Notes: generated by a model not told the origin, from the letters alone. A stretch of DNA of 45,499 nt from Rhizobium leguminosarum bv. trifolii WSM2297 (GCF_000271845.1 NZ_JH719395.1:4674310-4719808); one strand, 5' to 3'. Positions 33,537 through 42,948 are shown, counted from the first letter of the stretch. Made by a program: numbers and translations.

Positions 33537-36500
33537 ATGAAGTTCAACAAGCTGCGCCTGGTCGGCTTCAAATCCTTCGTCGAACCGACGGAATTCATCA
33601 TTGAGCGCGGGCTGACCGGCGTCGTCGGGCCGAATGGCTGCGGCAAGTCGAACCTCGTCGAGGCGCTGCGCTGGGTGATGGGCGAGAATTCCTACAAGAA
33701 CATGCGCGCCTCCGGCATGGACGACGTGATCTTTTCGGGTTCGGGAAACCGCCCGGCGCGCAACACCGCCGAAGTGGCGCTCTATCTCGACAACGCGACA
33801 CGCACCGCACCCGCCGCCTTCAACGACAGCGACGAGATCCAGGTCACCCGCCGAATCGAGCGTGAACAGGGTTCGCTCTATCGCATCAACGGCAAGGAAA
33901 GCCGCGCCAAGGACGTGCAGCTGCTGTTTGCCGACGCTTCCACCGGCGCCCGGTCGCCGTCGATGGTCGGGCAAGGCCGCATCGGCGAGCTGATCCAGGC
34001 CAAACCGCAGGCCCGCCGCCAGCTGCTCGAAGAGGCGGCCGGCATTTCAGGCCTGCATTCGCGCCGCCACGAGGCCGAACTGCGGCTGCGCGCCGCGGAA
34101 GGCAATCTCGAGCGTCTCGACGACGTCACCTCGCAGCTCGAGAGCCAGATCGAGAGCCTGAAACGCCAGGCCCGCCAGGCCAACCGCTTCAAGACCCTGT
34201 CTGCCGATATTCGCGCCCGCGAGGCGATGCTCCTGCATATCCGCTGGGTGCAGGCCAAGGAGGCCGAGGCCGAGGCCGACAGCGCGCTCAACCAGGCAAC
34301 CTCGGTCGTTGCCGAAAAGGCGCAGAACCAGATGGAGGCGGCCAAGCACCAGGGCATCGCCAGCCTGAAGCTGCCGGAGCTGCGCGAGGGCGAAGCGCGC
34401 GCCGCCGCCGCGCTGCAGCGCCTGCAGATCGCCAGAAGCCAGCTGGAGGAGGATGCAGGCCGCATCCTGCGCCGCCGCGACGAACTGACCCGCCGTCTCG
34501 CCCAGCTTGGCGAGGATATTCGCCGCGAGGAGCGGCTGGTCGCCGACAACGCTGTCATCCTGGCGCGGCTCGATGCCGAAGAGGCGGAGATTTCGGAAGT
34601 GCTCGCCGATTCCGGCCGCTATGCCGAGGAAACCCGCGAGGCCTTCGAGGGCGCGGCGGCAAAACTTGCCGACAGCGAGCGCATCTTCACCCAGCTGACC
34701 GCCGAGCGCGCCGAGGCCGCCGCCGGCCGCAACCAGCTGGAACGCGCCATCCGCGATCTCACGGACCGCCGCATGCGCCTCGAACGCCAGATGGATGAGG
34801 CCAATCACGAACTCTCGGCCGTCGCCGACAAGATATCCGGCCTGCCGGATCCCGAAGAAAAACGCGCCATCGTCGAGGCCGGCGAAATCGCCGTCGCCGA
34901 TGCGGAAGCTGCCGTCCAGGCAGTCGAACAGGCGCTGGCTAGCGCCCGCCAGACGGAGGCGCTGGCGCGCGCCCCGGTCGATCAGGCCCGTTCCAGCCTG
35001 AATGCGCTGGAAACCGAGGCCCGCACCATTTCCCGCATGCTCGCCGCCGGTGCCGCGGCCGGCAAATTTCCGCCGGTTGCCGACGAGCTGAAGGTCGACC
35101 GCGGCTTCGAAACAGCACTAGGCGCTGCCCTCGGCGACGATCTGGAATCGCCGCTCGCTGCCGAAGCGCCGGCCCATTGGTCGGTGAATGGCGATGGCGT
35201 CGGCGATCCCGCGCTTCCCGAAGGCGTCACACCGCTGCTTGCCCATATCAGCGCGCCCGCCGCACTGACCCGCCGTCTGCGCCAGATCGGCCTTGTCGTC
35301 AAAGCGGAGGCGGAGCCGCTGATGGCGGCGCTGAAGCCCGGCCAGCGGCTGGTGACGAAAGAGGGCGCCGTCTATCGCTGGGACGGCCATGTCACCGGCG
35401 CCGATGCGCCGAGCGCTGCCGCTCTGCGCCTTGCCCAGAAGAACCGGCTGGCCGAGCTGGAGAGCGAAGCGGCGATCGCGCGCGACGTGCTCGCCGAAGC
35501 CGAGGAGCGGCAGGCGGAAGCCGCCGAGGCGATCCGCATTGAGGAGCGGAAACTCGCGGAAGCCCGCGACATGAGCCGCCTGTCGGCGCGCCATCTTGCC
35601 GAAGCGCGCGAAGCCCTGGTTGCCGCCGAGCGTGCCTCCGGCGAGCTGATCCGCCGCCGCGATGTCGTCAGCGAGGCCGTCAGCCAGCTGCAGTCGCAGT
35701 TGGAGGAAATCGGCGTCCAGGAAGAGAATGCCCGCATCGAGCTGGAGGATGCGCCGGATCTGACTGCGATCGACGAGCGGCTGCGCTTCCAGCAGGCGGA
35801 GGTGGCGACCGATCGCGGCGCGCTGGCCGAAAGCCGTGCCCGCCATGAAAGCCTGGCCAGGGAAAACGAGGCGCGCCAGCGCCGTATCGTTGCGATCGGC
35901 CAGGAGCGCGAGACCTGGCGCCAGCGGGCTACCAGCGGCGAAGACCATGTCGCGACGTTGCGCGAGCGTGAGGAAGAGGCGCGCGAAGAGGCAGCCGAGC
36001 TCGAAATGGCGCCGGATGAATTCGACGACAAACGCCGCGCTTTGCTGAGCGAATTGCAGAAGGCCGAGGAGGCGCGCCGCAATGCCGGCGATCTGTTGGC
36101 CGAGGCCGAACGCATCCAGCGCGAAGCCGACCACAAGGCGACGACGGCACTGTCCGAGCTTGCCGAATGCCGTGAACGCCGCGGCCGCGCCGAGGAGCGC
36201 CTGGTTTCCGCCCGCGAGAAGCGGCAGGAAAGCGAAAGCCGCATCCGCGAGGTGCTGAATGTCGCCCCGCACGAGGCGCTGCAGCTGACCGGGCGTCAAA
36301 CCATGCAGGCGATTCCCGATCCGCGCGAGGTCGAGCGCGAGCTGGAGCGCCTGAGGATCGAGCGCGAGCGGCTCGGCGCCGTCAACCTGCGCGCCGACGA
36401 GGAACAGAAGGAGCTGAGCGAGAAGCTCGAAGCGCTGATCAAGGAACGCGATGATGTCATCGACGCGATCCGCAAGCTGCGCGGCGCCATCCAGAGCCTC

Positions 36501-36998
36501 AACCGGGAGGGCCGCGAACGGCTGATCGCCGCCTTCGACATCGTCAACGCCCAGTTCCAGCGGCTGTTCACCCATCTTTTCGGCGGCGGCACCGCCGAGC
36601 TGCAGCTGATCGAATCCGACGATCCGCTGGAAGCCGGCCTCGAAATCCTGGCACGGCCGCCGGGCAAGAAGCCGCAGACCATGACGCTGCTCTCCGGCGG
36701 CGAACAGGCGCTGACGGCGATGGCGCTGATCTTTGCCGTCTTCCTCACCAATCCGGCGCCGATCTGCGTGCTCGACGAAGTCGACGCGCCGCTCGACGAC
36801 CACAATGTCGAGCGCTACTGCAACCTGATGGACGAAATGGCGGCCTCGACCGAAACCCGCTTCGTCATCATCACCCACAATCCGATCACCATGGCCCGCA
36901 TGAACCGCCTCTTCGGCGTCACCATGGCCGAACAGGGCGTCTCCACCCTCGTCTCCGTCGACCTGCAGACCGCCGAACGCCTGCGCGAGATTGCCTGA
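33537..36998 (+). CDS. smc: Chromosome segregation protein SMC
   Basis: 1153 residues, full length for bacterial SMC. Walker A GPNGCGKSN is at 31-39 after MKFNKLRLVGFKSF; a long coiled coil (about 170-500), a hinge (about 520-640), a second coiled coil (about 650-1000) and the head with LSGGEQAL (from 1052) and Walker B VCVLDEVDAPLDD-type segment (about 1075-1087) follow. It compacts and organises the chromosome with the kleisin ScpA and ScpB, which are not encoded here. The start at 33537 matches the family; a longer frame upstream runs through a repeat element. Ribosome binding site is weak. Confidence 0.95.
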   Translation: MKFNKLRLVGFKSFVEPTEFIIERGLTGVVGPNGCGKSNLVEALRWVMGENSYKNMRASGMDDVIFSGSGNRPARNTAEVALYLDNATRTAPAAFNDSDEIQVTRRIEREQGSLYRINGKESRAKDVQLLFADASTGARSPSMVGQGRIGELIQAKPQARRQLLEEAAGISGLHSRRHEAELRLRAAEGNLERLDDVTSQLESQIESLKRQARQANRFKTLSADIRAREAMLLHIRWVQAKEAEAEADSALNQATSVVAEKAQNQMEAAKHQGIASLKLPELREGEARAAAALQRLQIARSQLEEDAGRILRRRDELTRRLAQLGEDIRREERLVADNAVILARLDAEEAEISEVLADSGRYAEETREAFEGAAAKLADSERIFTQLTAERAEAAAGRNQLERAIRDLTDRRMRLERQMDEANHELSAVADKISGLPDPEEKRAIVEAGEIAVADAEAAVQAVEQALASARQTEALARAPVDQARSSLNALETEARTISRMLAAGAAAGKFPPVADELKVDRGFETALGAALGDDLESPLAAEAPAHWSVNGDGVGDPALPEGVTPLLAHISAPAALTRRLRQIGLVVKAEAEPLMAALKPGQRLVTKEGAVYRWDGHVTGADAPSAAALRLAQKNRLAELESEAAIARDVLAEAEERQAEAAEAIRIEERKLAEARDMSRLSARHLAEAREALVAAERASGELIRRRDVVSEAVSQLQSQLEEIGVQEENARIELEDAPDLTAIDERLRFQQAEVATDRGALAESRARHESLARENEARQRRIVAIGQERETWRQRATSGEDHVATLREREEEAREEAAELEMAPDEFDDKRRALLSELQKAEEARRNAGDLLAEAERIQREADHKATTALSELAECRERRGRAEERLVSAREKRQESESRIREVLNVAPHEALQLTGRQTMQAIPDPREVERELERLRIERERLGAVNLRADEEQKELSEKLEALIKERDDVIDAIRKLRGAIQSLNREGRERLIAAFDIVNAQFQRLFTHLFGGGTAELQLIESDDPLEAGLEILARPPGKKPQTMTLLSGGEQALTAMALIFAVFLTNPAPICVLDEVDAPLDDHNVERYCNLMDEMAASTETRFVIITHNPITMARMNRLFGVTMAEQGVSTLVSVDLQTAERLREIA

Positions 36999-37060
36999 GG
37001 TTTGGCGTGGGCGTGGATCCCAGGCTCAAGGCCACGGCTGTCCGGTTAATCCGATGGCTG

Positions 37061-37221
37061 CCCCTCACCCTAACCTGACCGGGGTCGAGCCACGGGGCTC
37101 GCCCCGTCCTTCGAACCCCCGTTTTACGGGGAGAGGGGACGTGCCCTGCGAGAGGTGGGTGAGGGACGGAGAGGTTGCGGTCGCCCCGTTTACGGGGAGA
37201 AGGTGGCGGCAGGCGGATGAG
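37061..37221. repeat. Family B repeat, second copy, cut at the IS110 junction
   Basis: It shares CCCCTCA at the left, GGGGTCGAGCC...GTCCTTCG and GGCAGGCGGATGAG at the right with the element at 33364-33513, but is degenerate. The match stops at 37221, where the insertion sequence begins. Confidence 0.6.
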
Positions 37222-37236
37222 AATCTGTGTTGGTTG

Positions 37237-38175
37237 TCAAGGCGGATTTGGGGTCCAGAGTCGGTCCTGAGCTAAGAGGCAGTTAGCGAGAACGAGAAGT
37301 TTGCGCATGACGGCGACTAGGATCACCTTGGGTGGTTTTCCTGTGGCTTTGAGTGTGTCTGCGAAACGAGCAAGAGCGGGATTGTAGCGACAAGCCGACA
37401 AGGCGGCCATGTAGAGTGCACGCCGGGGTGCGGGCCTGCCGGCGCGAATGGAACGACGCCCGGTTCGCGCGCCGCTGTCGTTAGCGATTGGAGCAAGCCC
37501 TGCCAGCATGGCGGCCTGCTTGCCCGAACAACTGCCCAACTCGTCCATTCCCGCCATCAAGGCCAGGGCCGTGATGCGGCCGACGCCGGGAATGGAGGTG
37601 AGGATCTCAGCCTTGCGGCAGAGCTGCGGATCCTCGCGGACACGGCGCTCGATCTCTTTGTTGAGACGTTCGACATGCTGTTCCAGCTGGCGTGTGAGGC
37701 GGTTGAGTTCTCCGCGCAGAAAGGCGGTGGTGGTCGTCTTGCTGCGATTTTGCAGGGCGGTGATGTCGCCTATGGTTGCCGATCGTGCATTGACCAGCTC
37801 CTGCAAGGCCTCAATGTGAGGAGTTGGCGGCGCGTCGGCCGGCGGGCGCAGGCTCTCGGCCAAGAGCGCCAGGAAACGGGCGTCGAGCCGGTCGGTCTTG
37901 GCGAGATAGCCGCAAGCGCGGGCAAACATGCGCGCACGCAGCGGATCGATCACAGCCACGGCAAAGCCAGCGAGCCAAAGCGAGCGATGGGCGGCGCGAT
38001 GGAACTTGCCGGTTGCCTCCATCACGATGCTTTTGGGCCGATGCTTGGCCAGCAGCCGTTTCAGCTGCCGGATGCCCATCTTGTCATTACTGAACCGCCG
38101 GCTTTCGCCCAGCGGATGCAGATGAACATCAAGCCACTCTTTACTCACGTCCACACCGGCATAAACTACCGGCAT
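37237..38175 (-). CDS. IS110-family transposase (DEDD recombinase)
   Basis: 312 residues from ATG 38175 (an ATG at 38229 is possible). The RuvC-like N-terminal domain has the acid residues in YAGVDVSKEWLDV, VMEATG and KTDRLDA; the C-terminal Tnp_20 domain has the LTSIPGVGRITAL helix-hairpin-helix and the conserved serine region in ALAPIANDSG-type sequence and GRRSIRAGRPAPRRALYMAAL. The gene is intact and may be active. IS110 transposases act with a bridge RNA made from the noncoding end of the element. Confidence 0.9.
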   Translation of the reverse strand: MPVVYAGVDVSKEWLDVHLHPLGESRRFSNDKMGIRQLKRLLAKHRPKSIVMEATGKFHRAAHRSLWLAGFAVAVIDPLRARMFARACGYLAKTDRLDARFLALLAESLRPPADAPPTPHIEALQELVNARSATIGDITALQNRSKTTTTAFLRGELNRLTRQLEQHVERLNKEIERRVREDPQLCRKAEILTSIPGVGRITALALMAGMDELGSCSGKQAAMLAGLAPIANDSGARTGRRSIRAGRPAPRRALYMAALSACRYNPALARFADTLKATGKPPKVILVAVMRKLLVLANCLLAQDRLWTPNPP

Positions 38176-38381
38176 CGCGTCTTCTTGGAACGAAACCTTG
38201 CCTTGCATGCGGGACTTGCTCCCCATCATCTGTTCAGGACAAACGCGAGGACGGCCGGACCAATCTCATCCCCGGTTCTAGCCAAGGGGCTTGCGGTCCC
38301 GGCCGTCCGCGCTCCGGCGGATGGCCATCCGCCGGAGCGCGCACCAATCATCCAACAATTAGTGCGAATTGAACATGCAAG
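38176..38381 (-). ncRNA. Expected bridge-RNA region of the IS110 element
   Basis: The noncoding stretch before the transposase, on its strand, is where IS110 elements encode their bridge RNA. It contains a perfect 34-bp palindrome at 38309-38342 (GCGCTCCGGCGGATGG and its complement, extended by one pair) that would fold into a long stem. No RNA boundaries or target loops were determined. Labelled ncRNA on family knowledge only. Confidence 0.4.
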
Positions 38382-39071
38382 GGGCTGTTCCGCCGATCTT
38401 CTGGGCGGGGATGTCACGTGACACTGAATTCCCGCTCGGGACAGGACCGGCAGGAGGCCCGGACCGGCAGGAGCGCCACTGCATTCGCATCCGGCCATCG
38501 CTGTTGTGCCGCAGAGGTCACCCCATTCTCCGTCCTCCTCGGGCTTGACCCGAGGATCGGGCTTGACCCGAGATCCACCTTCGCCCCATCAGCGACAGCA
38601 GTGGATGCCAGACTCGGGGCCCAGGACGGGCGGAAACGCGGCCTGGCGGAAGGCACTCGGTCATATTGCGTAACACCTCGCCATATGGCGTGATGAAATA
38701 GTTACGTGGAAGGGGCTGAGATAATCACGCTGAAGGCCGAAAGCGGTTGAAAAGGCCTGCACTTTCGCCGGAAATTGCGTAAGCACCAAAAAAGGTCGGC
38801 TTCTTTGCGGCCTCTACCCCATTTGGGTGATGCTCTTTGCGATGACTTGCATTAGAAGTTGTTTCAACGCAACCTGATGCTTCTGTGGAAACGCGGGCGG
38901 TCAATGTGCGTATTGTCGAATTTGCATGCGGTTTTCCGGGCAGAGGGCAAGGACCGGGAAATCTGGGGCAATTCCAGGAAACGCGCGAAGCGGCTTTCGC
39001 AGGAATTGCGTGAAGATGGAGCGATAGGGCATTCCATTACTTGAGGAAAGTGCCCTGGGTTGAGGGACCCC
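38382..39071. other. Gene-poor stretch before ppdK
   Basis: About 690 bases without a convincing gene; the open frames have no ribosome binding sites and end at repeats. At 38518-38600 there is a family A repeat (see separate entry). The rest is of lower GC content than the coding regions, with AT-rich segments around 38850-38900 that could carry a promoter for the structure at 39072-39142. Confidence 0.5.
38529..38575. repeat. Palindromic intergenic repeat (family A), copy 3
   Basis: CTCCGTC followed by CCTCGGG (38537-38543) and CCCGAGG (38549-38555); a partial tandem copy (ATCGGGCTTGACCCGAGAT) follows at once, so the arm is duplicated. Same family as 158-250 and 31618-31760. Confidence 0.6.
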
Positions 39072-39142
39072 CCGTCCGGTTTTCCTGGCCGGACGGAAAC
39101 AAGGCTTTGCGGGACATGTTGCAGTCCCGCAAAGCTTTTTTT
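39072..39142 (+). ncRNA. Two hairpins and intrinsic terminator, candidate small-RNA 3' end
   Basis: CCGTCCGG (39072-39079) pairs with CCGGACGG (39089-39096), then GCTTTGCGGGAC (39104-39115) pairs with GTCCCGCAAAGC (39124-39135) around an 8-base loop, followed by seven T. The second part is one of the strongest intrinsic terminators in the window, yet no gene ends just before it; the nearest plus-strand stop is that of smc, two kilobases away. So a short transcript starting in the preceding stretch is likely. The 5' end is unknown and no small-RNA family was recognised. Confidence 0.55.
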
Positions 39143-39396
39143 ATGCCTTCCTGATGCCGGGCGAGGTTTCAATCGTTTCATCAGCCATGGCACACAAGAT
39201 TTATTGTGCAGCGCAACATTTTGCCGCATTTGTCGATTTTCATTTCAACACCAACGGATTAAGCTGATTACTCAGACGCTGGCAGTGCTTGACCTCTCCT
39301 GACGTCATTCTCGACGAGCATGACGAAAGAGAAGTTGGCAAAGATGCCGGCAGTCTGAGGGGATCAAGCTGATCCCTCTGTGGTGTTGGGGGGAAG

Positions 39397-42105
39397 ATGA
39401 CCAAGTGGGTCTATACGTTCGGCGACGGGCAGGCTGAGGGCCGGGCGCGCGATCACGAGATTCTGGGCGGCAAGGGCGCCAATCTCGCGGAAATGTGCGC
39501 CCTTGGGCTGCCAGTTCCGCCGGGGCTGACGATCGTCGGCGATGCCTGCCACACCTATTACAAGAACGGCCGCCATATCGAAGACGCTCTGAAAGCCGAG
39601 GTGCGCGCCGGCATATCCGGTATCGAGGCGATCACCGGCCGCAGCTTCGGCTCCACCAGCCAGCCGCTGCTGCTCTCGGTGCGCTCCGGCGCCCGCGTCT
39701 CCATGCCTGGCATGATGGACACCGTACTCAATCTCGGCCTCAACGACGAGACGGTGCAGGCGCTCGGCCACGATGCCGGCGACGCCCGTTTTGCCTGGGA
39801 CAGCTACCGCCGCTTCATCCAGATGTATGCCGATGTCGTCATGGGTCTCGGCAATGATGCCTTCGAGGAAATCCTCGAGGACGAGAAGGCCAAGCTCGGC
39901 CACGAATTCGATACCGAACTCAGCGCCTCCGAATGGCAGCATATCGTCTCGCTCTATAAAAGGCTGATCGAGGAGGAGCTGGAGCAGGAATTTCCGCAGG
40001 ATCCCGAAGTCCAGCTCTGGGGTGCTGTCGGCGCGGTCTTTTCCAGCTGGATGAGCGCGCGCGCCGTCACCTACCGCCAGCTCCACAATATTCCGGAAGC
40101 CTGGGGCACCGCCGTCAATATCCAGGCGATGGTGTTCGGCAATCTCGGCAACAGCTCTGCCACCGGCGTTGCCTTCACCCGCAATCCTTCCACAGGCGAG
40201 AAGGCGCTTTACGGCGAATTCCTGGTCAATGCCCAGGGCGAGGATGTCGTTGCCGGCATCCGCACGCCGCAGAGCATCACCGAGGAGGGGCGGATTTCCT
40301 CCGGCTCGGAAAAACCCTCGATGGAAAAGCTGATGCCGGAGGCGTTTCGCGAGCTCTGCCGCATCTGCACCGAGCTCGAGATCCATTACCGCGACATGCA
40401 GGATATCGAATTCACCATCGAGCGCGGCCGGCTGTGGATGCTGCAGACCCGCTCGGGCAAACGCTCGACCCGGGCGGCGATGAAGATCGCCGTCGACATG
40501 GTCGACGAAGGCGTGGTCACCGAGGAAGAGGCGGTGCTGCGCATCGAGCCCTCGAGTCTTGACCAGCTCCTGCATCCGACGATCGATCCGCGCGTCACCC
40601 GCCAGGTGATCGGCACCGGCCTGCCGGCCTCACCCGGCGCTGCGACCGGCGCCATCGTTTTCACCGCCGAAGAGGCGGTCGAGGCCGAGGCCGAAGGCCG
40701 CAAGGTCATCCTGCTGAGGGTCGAGACCAGCCCGGAGGATATTCATGGCATGCATGCCGCCGAAGGCATCCTGACGACGCGCGGCGGTATGACCAGCCAT
40801 GCGGCGGTGGTTGCCCGCGGCATGGGCATCCCCTGCGTCGTCGGCGCCGGCACCATGCGCATCGATCAGCGCAACGAGCGGCTGCTCGGCGTCGGCGTCA
40901 CGCTCAAGAAGGGCGATATCATCACCATCGACGGTTCGGCCGGCCAGGTGCTGAAGGGCGAGGTGCCGATGATCCAGCCGGAGCTGTCGGGCGATTTCGG
41001 CCGGATCATGGGCTGGGCCGACCGGGCCAGGCGGATGACGGTGCGCACCAATGCCGATACGCCGGCCGATGCGCGCGCCGCCCGCTCCTTCGGCGCCGAG
41101 GGTATCGGCCTTTGCCGCACCGAACACATGTTCTTCGAGGGCGAGCGCATCCATGTCATGCGCGAGATGATCCTGGCCGAGGATGAAAAGGGCAGGCGGC
41201 TGGCGCTCGACAAACTGCTGCCGATGCAGCGGCTGGATTTCACCGGTCTGTTCACCGTCATGCACGGCCTGCCGGTGACGATCCGCCTGCTCGATCCGCC
41301 GCTGCACGAATTCCTGCCGAAGACCGATGACGAGGTCGCCGAGGTCGCCTTCGCCATGGGCATGGAGCCGCTCGCTTTGCGCCAGCGCGTCGATGCGCTG
41401 CATGAGTTCAATCCGATGCTCGGCCATCGCGGCTGCCGGCTGGCGATCTCCTATCCCGAAATCGTCGAGATGCAGGCCCGCGCCATTTTCGAGGCGGCGG
41501 TGGCCGCAGCGAAGGAGACCGGGGCGGCCGTCGTGCCCGAGATCATGGTGCCGCTGGTCGGCCTGCGCACCGAGCTCGATTACGTCAAGGCGCGCATCGA
41601 CGAGGTTGCCGGCAATGTCATGCGCGAAGCCGGCATGAAGATCGATTATCTCGTCGGCACGATGATCGAGCTGCCGCGGGCCGCACTTCGCGCCCATGTG
41701 ATTGCCGAAGCCGCCGAATTCTTCTCCTTCGGCACCAACGACCTGACGCAGACCACCTTCGGCATCTCGCGCGACGATGCTTCCGCCTTCATCCCCACCT
41801 ATCAGCGCAAGGGCATCATCGAGCACGACCCCTTCATCTCGCTCGATTTCGACGGGGTCGGCGAATTGATCAGCATCGCCGCCGAACGCGGCCGGCGCAC
41901 CCGCAACGACATGAAGCTCGGCATCTGCGGCGAACATGGCGGCGACCCGGCCTCGATCCGCTTCTGCGAGACGATCGGGTTGGATTATGTCTCCTGCTCG
42001 CCGTTCCGCGTGCCGATCGCCAGGTTGGCGGCGGCGCAGGCGGTCATTTCAGCCGGACTGGAAGAAATCCGCCGCAGCCCGAAGGACCTCCGGGCTAGCT
42101 CGTAA
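39397..42105 (+). CDS. ppdK: Pyruvate phosphate dikinase
   Basis: 902 residues, the usual length. It interconverts pyruvate, ATP and phosphate with phosphoenolpyruvate, AMP and pyrophosphate. The N-terminal ATP-grasp domain starts with KWVYTFGDGQ and LGGKGANLAEMC; the phosphohistidine domain has GGMTSHAAVVARGMG (phosphorylated H468); the PEP/pyruvate domain has FGTNDLTQTTFGISRDD and the catalytic C844 in GICGEHGGDP. ATG 39397 follows GGGGGGAAG. It stands alone after a terminator-like structure. In rhizobia it is linked to gluconeogenesis and to growth on dicarboxylates. Confidence 0.96.
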   Translation: MTKWVYTFGDGQAEGRARDHEILGGKGANLAEMCALGLPVPPGLTIVGDACHTYYKNGRHIEDALKAEVRAGISGIEAITGRSFGSTSQPLLLSVRSGARVSMPGMMDTVLNLGLNDETVQALGHDAGDARFAWDSYRRFIQMYADVVMGLGNDAFEEILEDEKAKLGHEFDTELSASEWQHIVSLYKRLIEEELEQEFPQDPEVQLWGAVGAVFSSWMSARAVTYRQLHNIPEAWGTAVNIQAMVFGNLGNSSATGVAFTRNPSTGEKALYGEFLVNAQGEDVVAGIRTPQSITEEGRISSGSEKPSMEKLMPEAFRELCRICTELEIHYRDMQDIEFTIERGRLWMLQTRSGKRSTRAAMKIAVDMVDEGVVTEEEAVLRIEPSSLDQLLHPTIDPRVTRQVIGTGLPASPGAATGAIVFTAEEAVEAEAEGRKVILLRVETSPEDIHGMHAAEGILTTRGGMTSHAAVVARGMGIPCVVGAGTMRIDQRNERLLGVGVTLKKGDIITIDGSAGQVLKGEVPMIQPELSGDFGRIMGWADRARRMTVRTNADTPADARAARSFGAEGIGLCRTEHMFFEGERIHVMREMILAEDEKGRRLALDKLLPMQRLDFTGLFTVMHGLPVTIRLLDPPLHEFLPKTDDEVAEVAFAMGMEPLALRQRVDALHEFNPMLGHRGCRLAISYPEIVEMQARAIFEAAVAAAKETGAAVVPEIMVPLVGLRTELDYVKARIDEVAGNVMREAGMKIDYLVGTMIELPRAALRAHVIAEAAEFFSFGTNDLTQTTFGISRDDASAFIPTYQRKGIIEHDPFISLDFDGVGELISIAAERGRRTRNDMKLGICGEHGGDPASIRFCETIGLDYVSCSPFRVPIARLAAAQAVISAGLEEIRRSPKDLRASS

Positions 42106-42140
42106 AATACCGCGGAGTTTGGGGCAGGGGCCTGCGGCAC

Positions 42141-42416
42141 TCAGTGATACCGCCGCCAGTGGTCGCGGTAGATATAGGGCCCGTTCAGATCCCAGGCCAT
42201 GCGGTCCATCATTTCCGCACTGTTCGCCCGCGATTCGGCCCGCCGGTCGAGATCGATGCGCTGCAGGCAGGTGGCAAAACCATCCGTGCCGCGGCGGAAA
42301 CCATAGCTCAGGCATCGCTGCTCATCCGCCGCCCGCCGCTCCTCCGGCGTCATCGTCTGGCAGGCGGAAAGGCCGGGGAGGGTGGCGAGCAGGGTGATGA
42401 GGATGGGGATGCGCAT
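42141..42416 (-). CDS. Small lipoprotein
   Basis: 91 residues. A short signal peptide (MRIPILITLLATLPG) ends in the lipobox LSAC (C19). The mature part is charged, with two more cysteines (QRCLSYG, ATCLQR), and ends in RDHWRRYH. ATG 42416 follows AAGGA; an ATG 18 bases upstream lacks a ribosome binding site. Small lipoproteins of this type occur singly in rhizobial genomes. No function known. Confidence 0.7.
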   Translation of the reverse strand: MRIPILITLLATLPGLSACQTMTPEERRAADEQRCLSYGFRRGTDGFATCLQRIDLDRRAESRANSAEMMDRMAWDLNGPYIYRDHWRRYH

Positions 42417-42545
42417 TGGTTTGGTCCTTGGCATGATCGCTCAGAGGAAATGCCATTAGGGCGAGAGCGTCAAGCCATTGATTTGACCTTCGTCGGACTG
42501 CCGCCACGGCAGAAGCGCCCCTGTTTCGCGGGGTTCTGGCCACTT

Positions 42546-42726
42546 GCCGATCTCTCCCCTTTTGGGGGAGATGCCCGGCAGGGCAGAGGGGGGGCACGCC
42601 CTGAGTGCGCTGCCGTTTCCGACCGTTTCGGACAATGGACCGTGCGCCGGCTTTTTTGGCTGCGTGCGGCGGGCAGCACCCCCCTCTGTCCTGCCGGACA
42701 TCTCCCCCACAAGGGGGGAGATCGGC
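42546..42726. repeat. 181-bp palindromic element (family D)
   Basis: GCCGATCT (42546-42553) and AGATCGGC (42719-42726) bound an imperfect palindrome; each half contains a smaller hairpin (CTCCCC/GGGGGAG on the left, CTCCCCC/GGGGGGAG on the right) and a near-complementary CGGCAGGGCAGAGGGGGG / CCCCCCTCTGTCCTGCCG pair. Its structure resembles the rhizobial intergenic mosaic elements. No gene is seen in it. Confidence 0.7.
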
Positions 42727-42750
42727 TGGGGGCAGCCCTCCTCACCAGAC

Positions 42751-42948
42751 TCAAGCCGCCCCGGCCGGATCGCCGATCGGCAGCAGCGCCGGGTCGAGCG
42801 GTGGATCCTGCGGGTTCTTCGTGTCGGCGGGGTCCTGCACCGGCGTCAGTGGCGGTTTTTGCTGGATGGGGTCGGGAATGCCGGGTGTCGGCGTCGGGCC
42901 GCGCGGGGTGTCGGCATTGGGCGTGGGAATGGGGTCTCTGTTCGGCAT
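42751..42948 (-). CDS. Small proline-rich protein
   Basis: 65 residues, about a third proline (e.g. RDPIPTPNADTPRGPTPTP, QQKPPLTPVQDP), without cysteine, signal peptide or membrane segment. It should be disordered. ATG 42948 follows an excellent AAGGAGGCGATC. Codon use is ordinary for the window. Unknown function. Confidence 0.6.
   Translation of the reverse strand: MPNRDPIPTPNADTPRGPTPTPGIPDPIQQKPPLTPVQDPADTKNPQDPPLDPALLPIGDPAGAA

Larger units (their letters stand above)
37222..38381 (-). mobile_element. IS110-family insertion sequence (approximate limits)
   Basis: The transposase and its 5' noncoding part are flanked by the cut end of a family B repeat on the left and by GGGG (38382) on the right, which would continue that repeat's GGGG end. 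IS110 elements lack normal terminal inverted repeats, so the ends are inferred from this interrupted repeat. Length would be about 1160 bp. The exact ends could be off by tens of bases. Confidence 0.5.

Noticed and set aside
39043..39060. GAGGAAAG motif resembling the RNase P RNA 5' consensus
   Set aside because: Only about 100 bases separate it from a terminator, too short for RNase P RNA of about 400 bases, and the next bases do not match.
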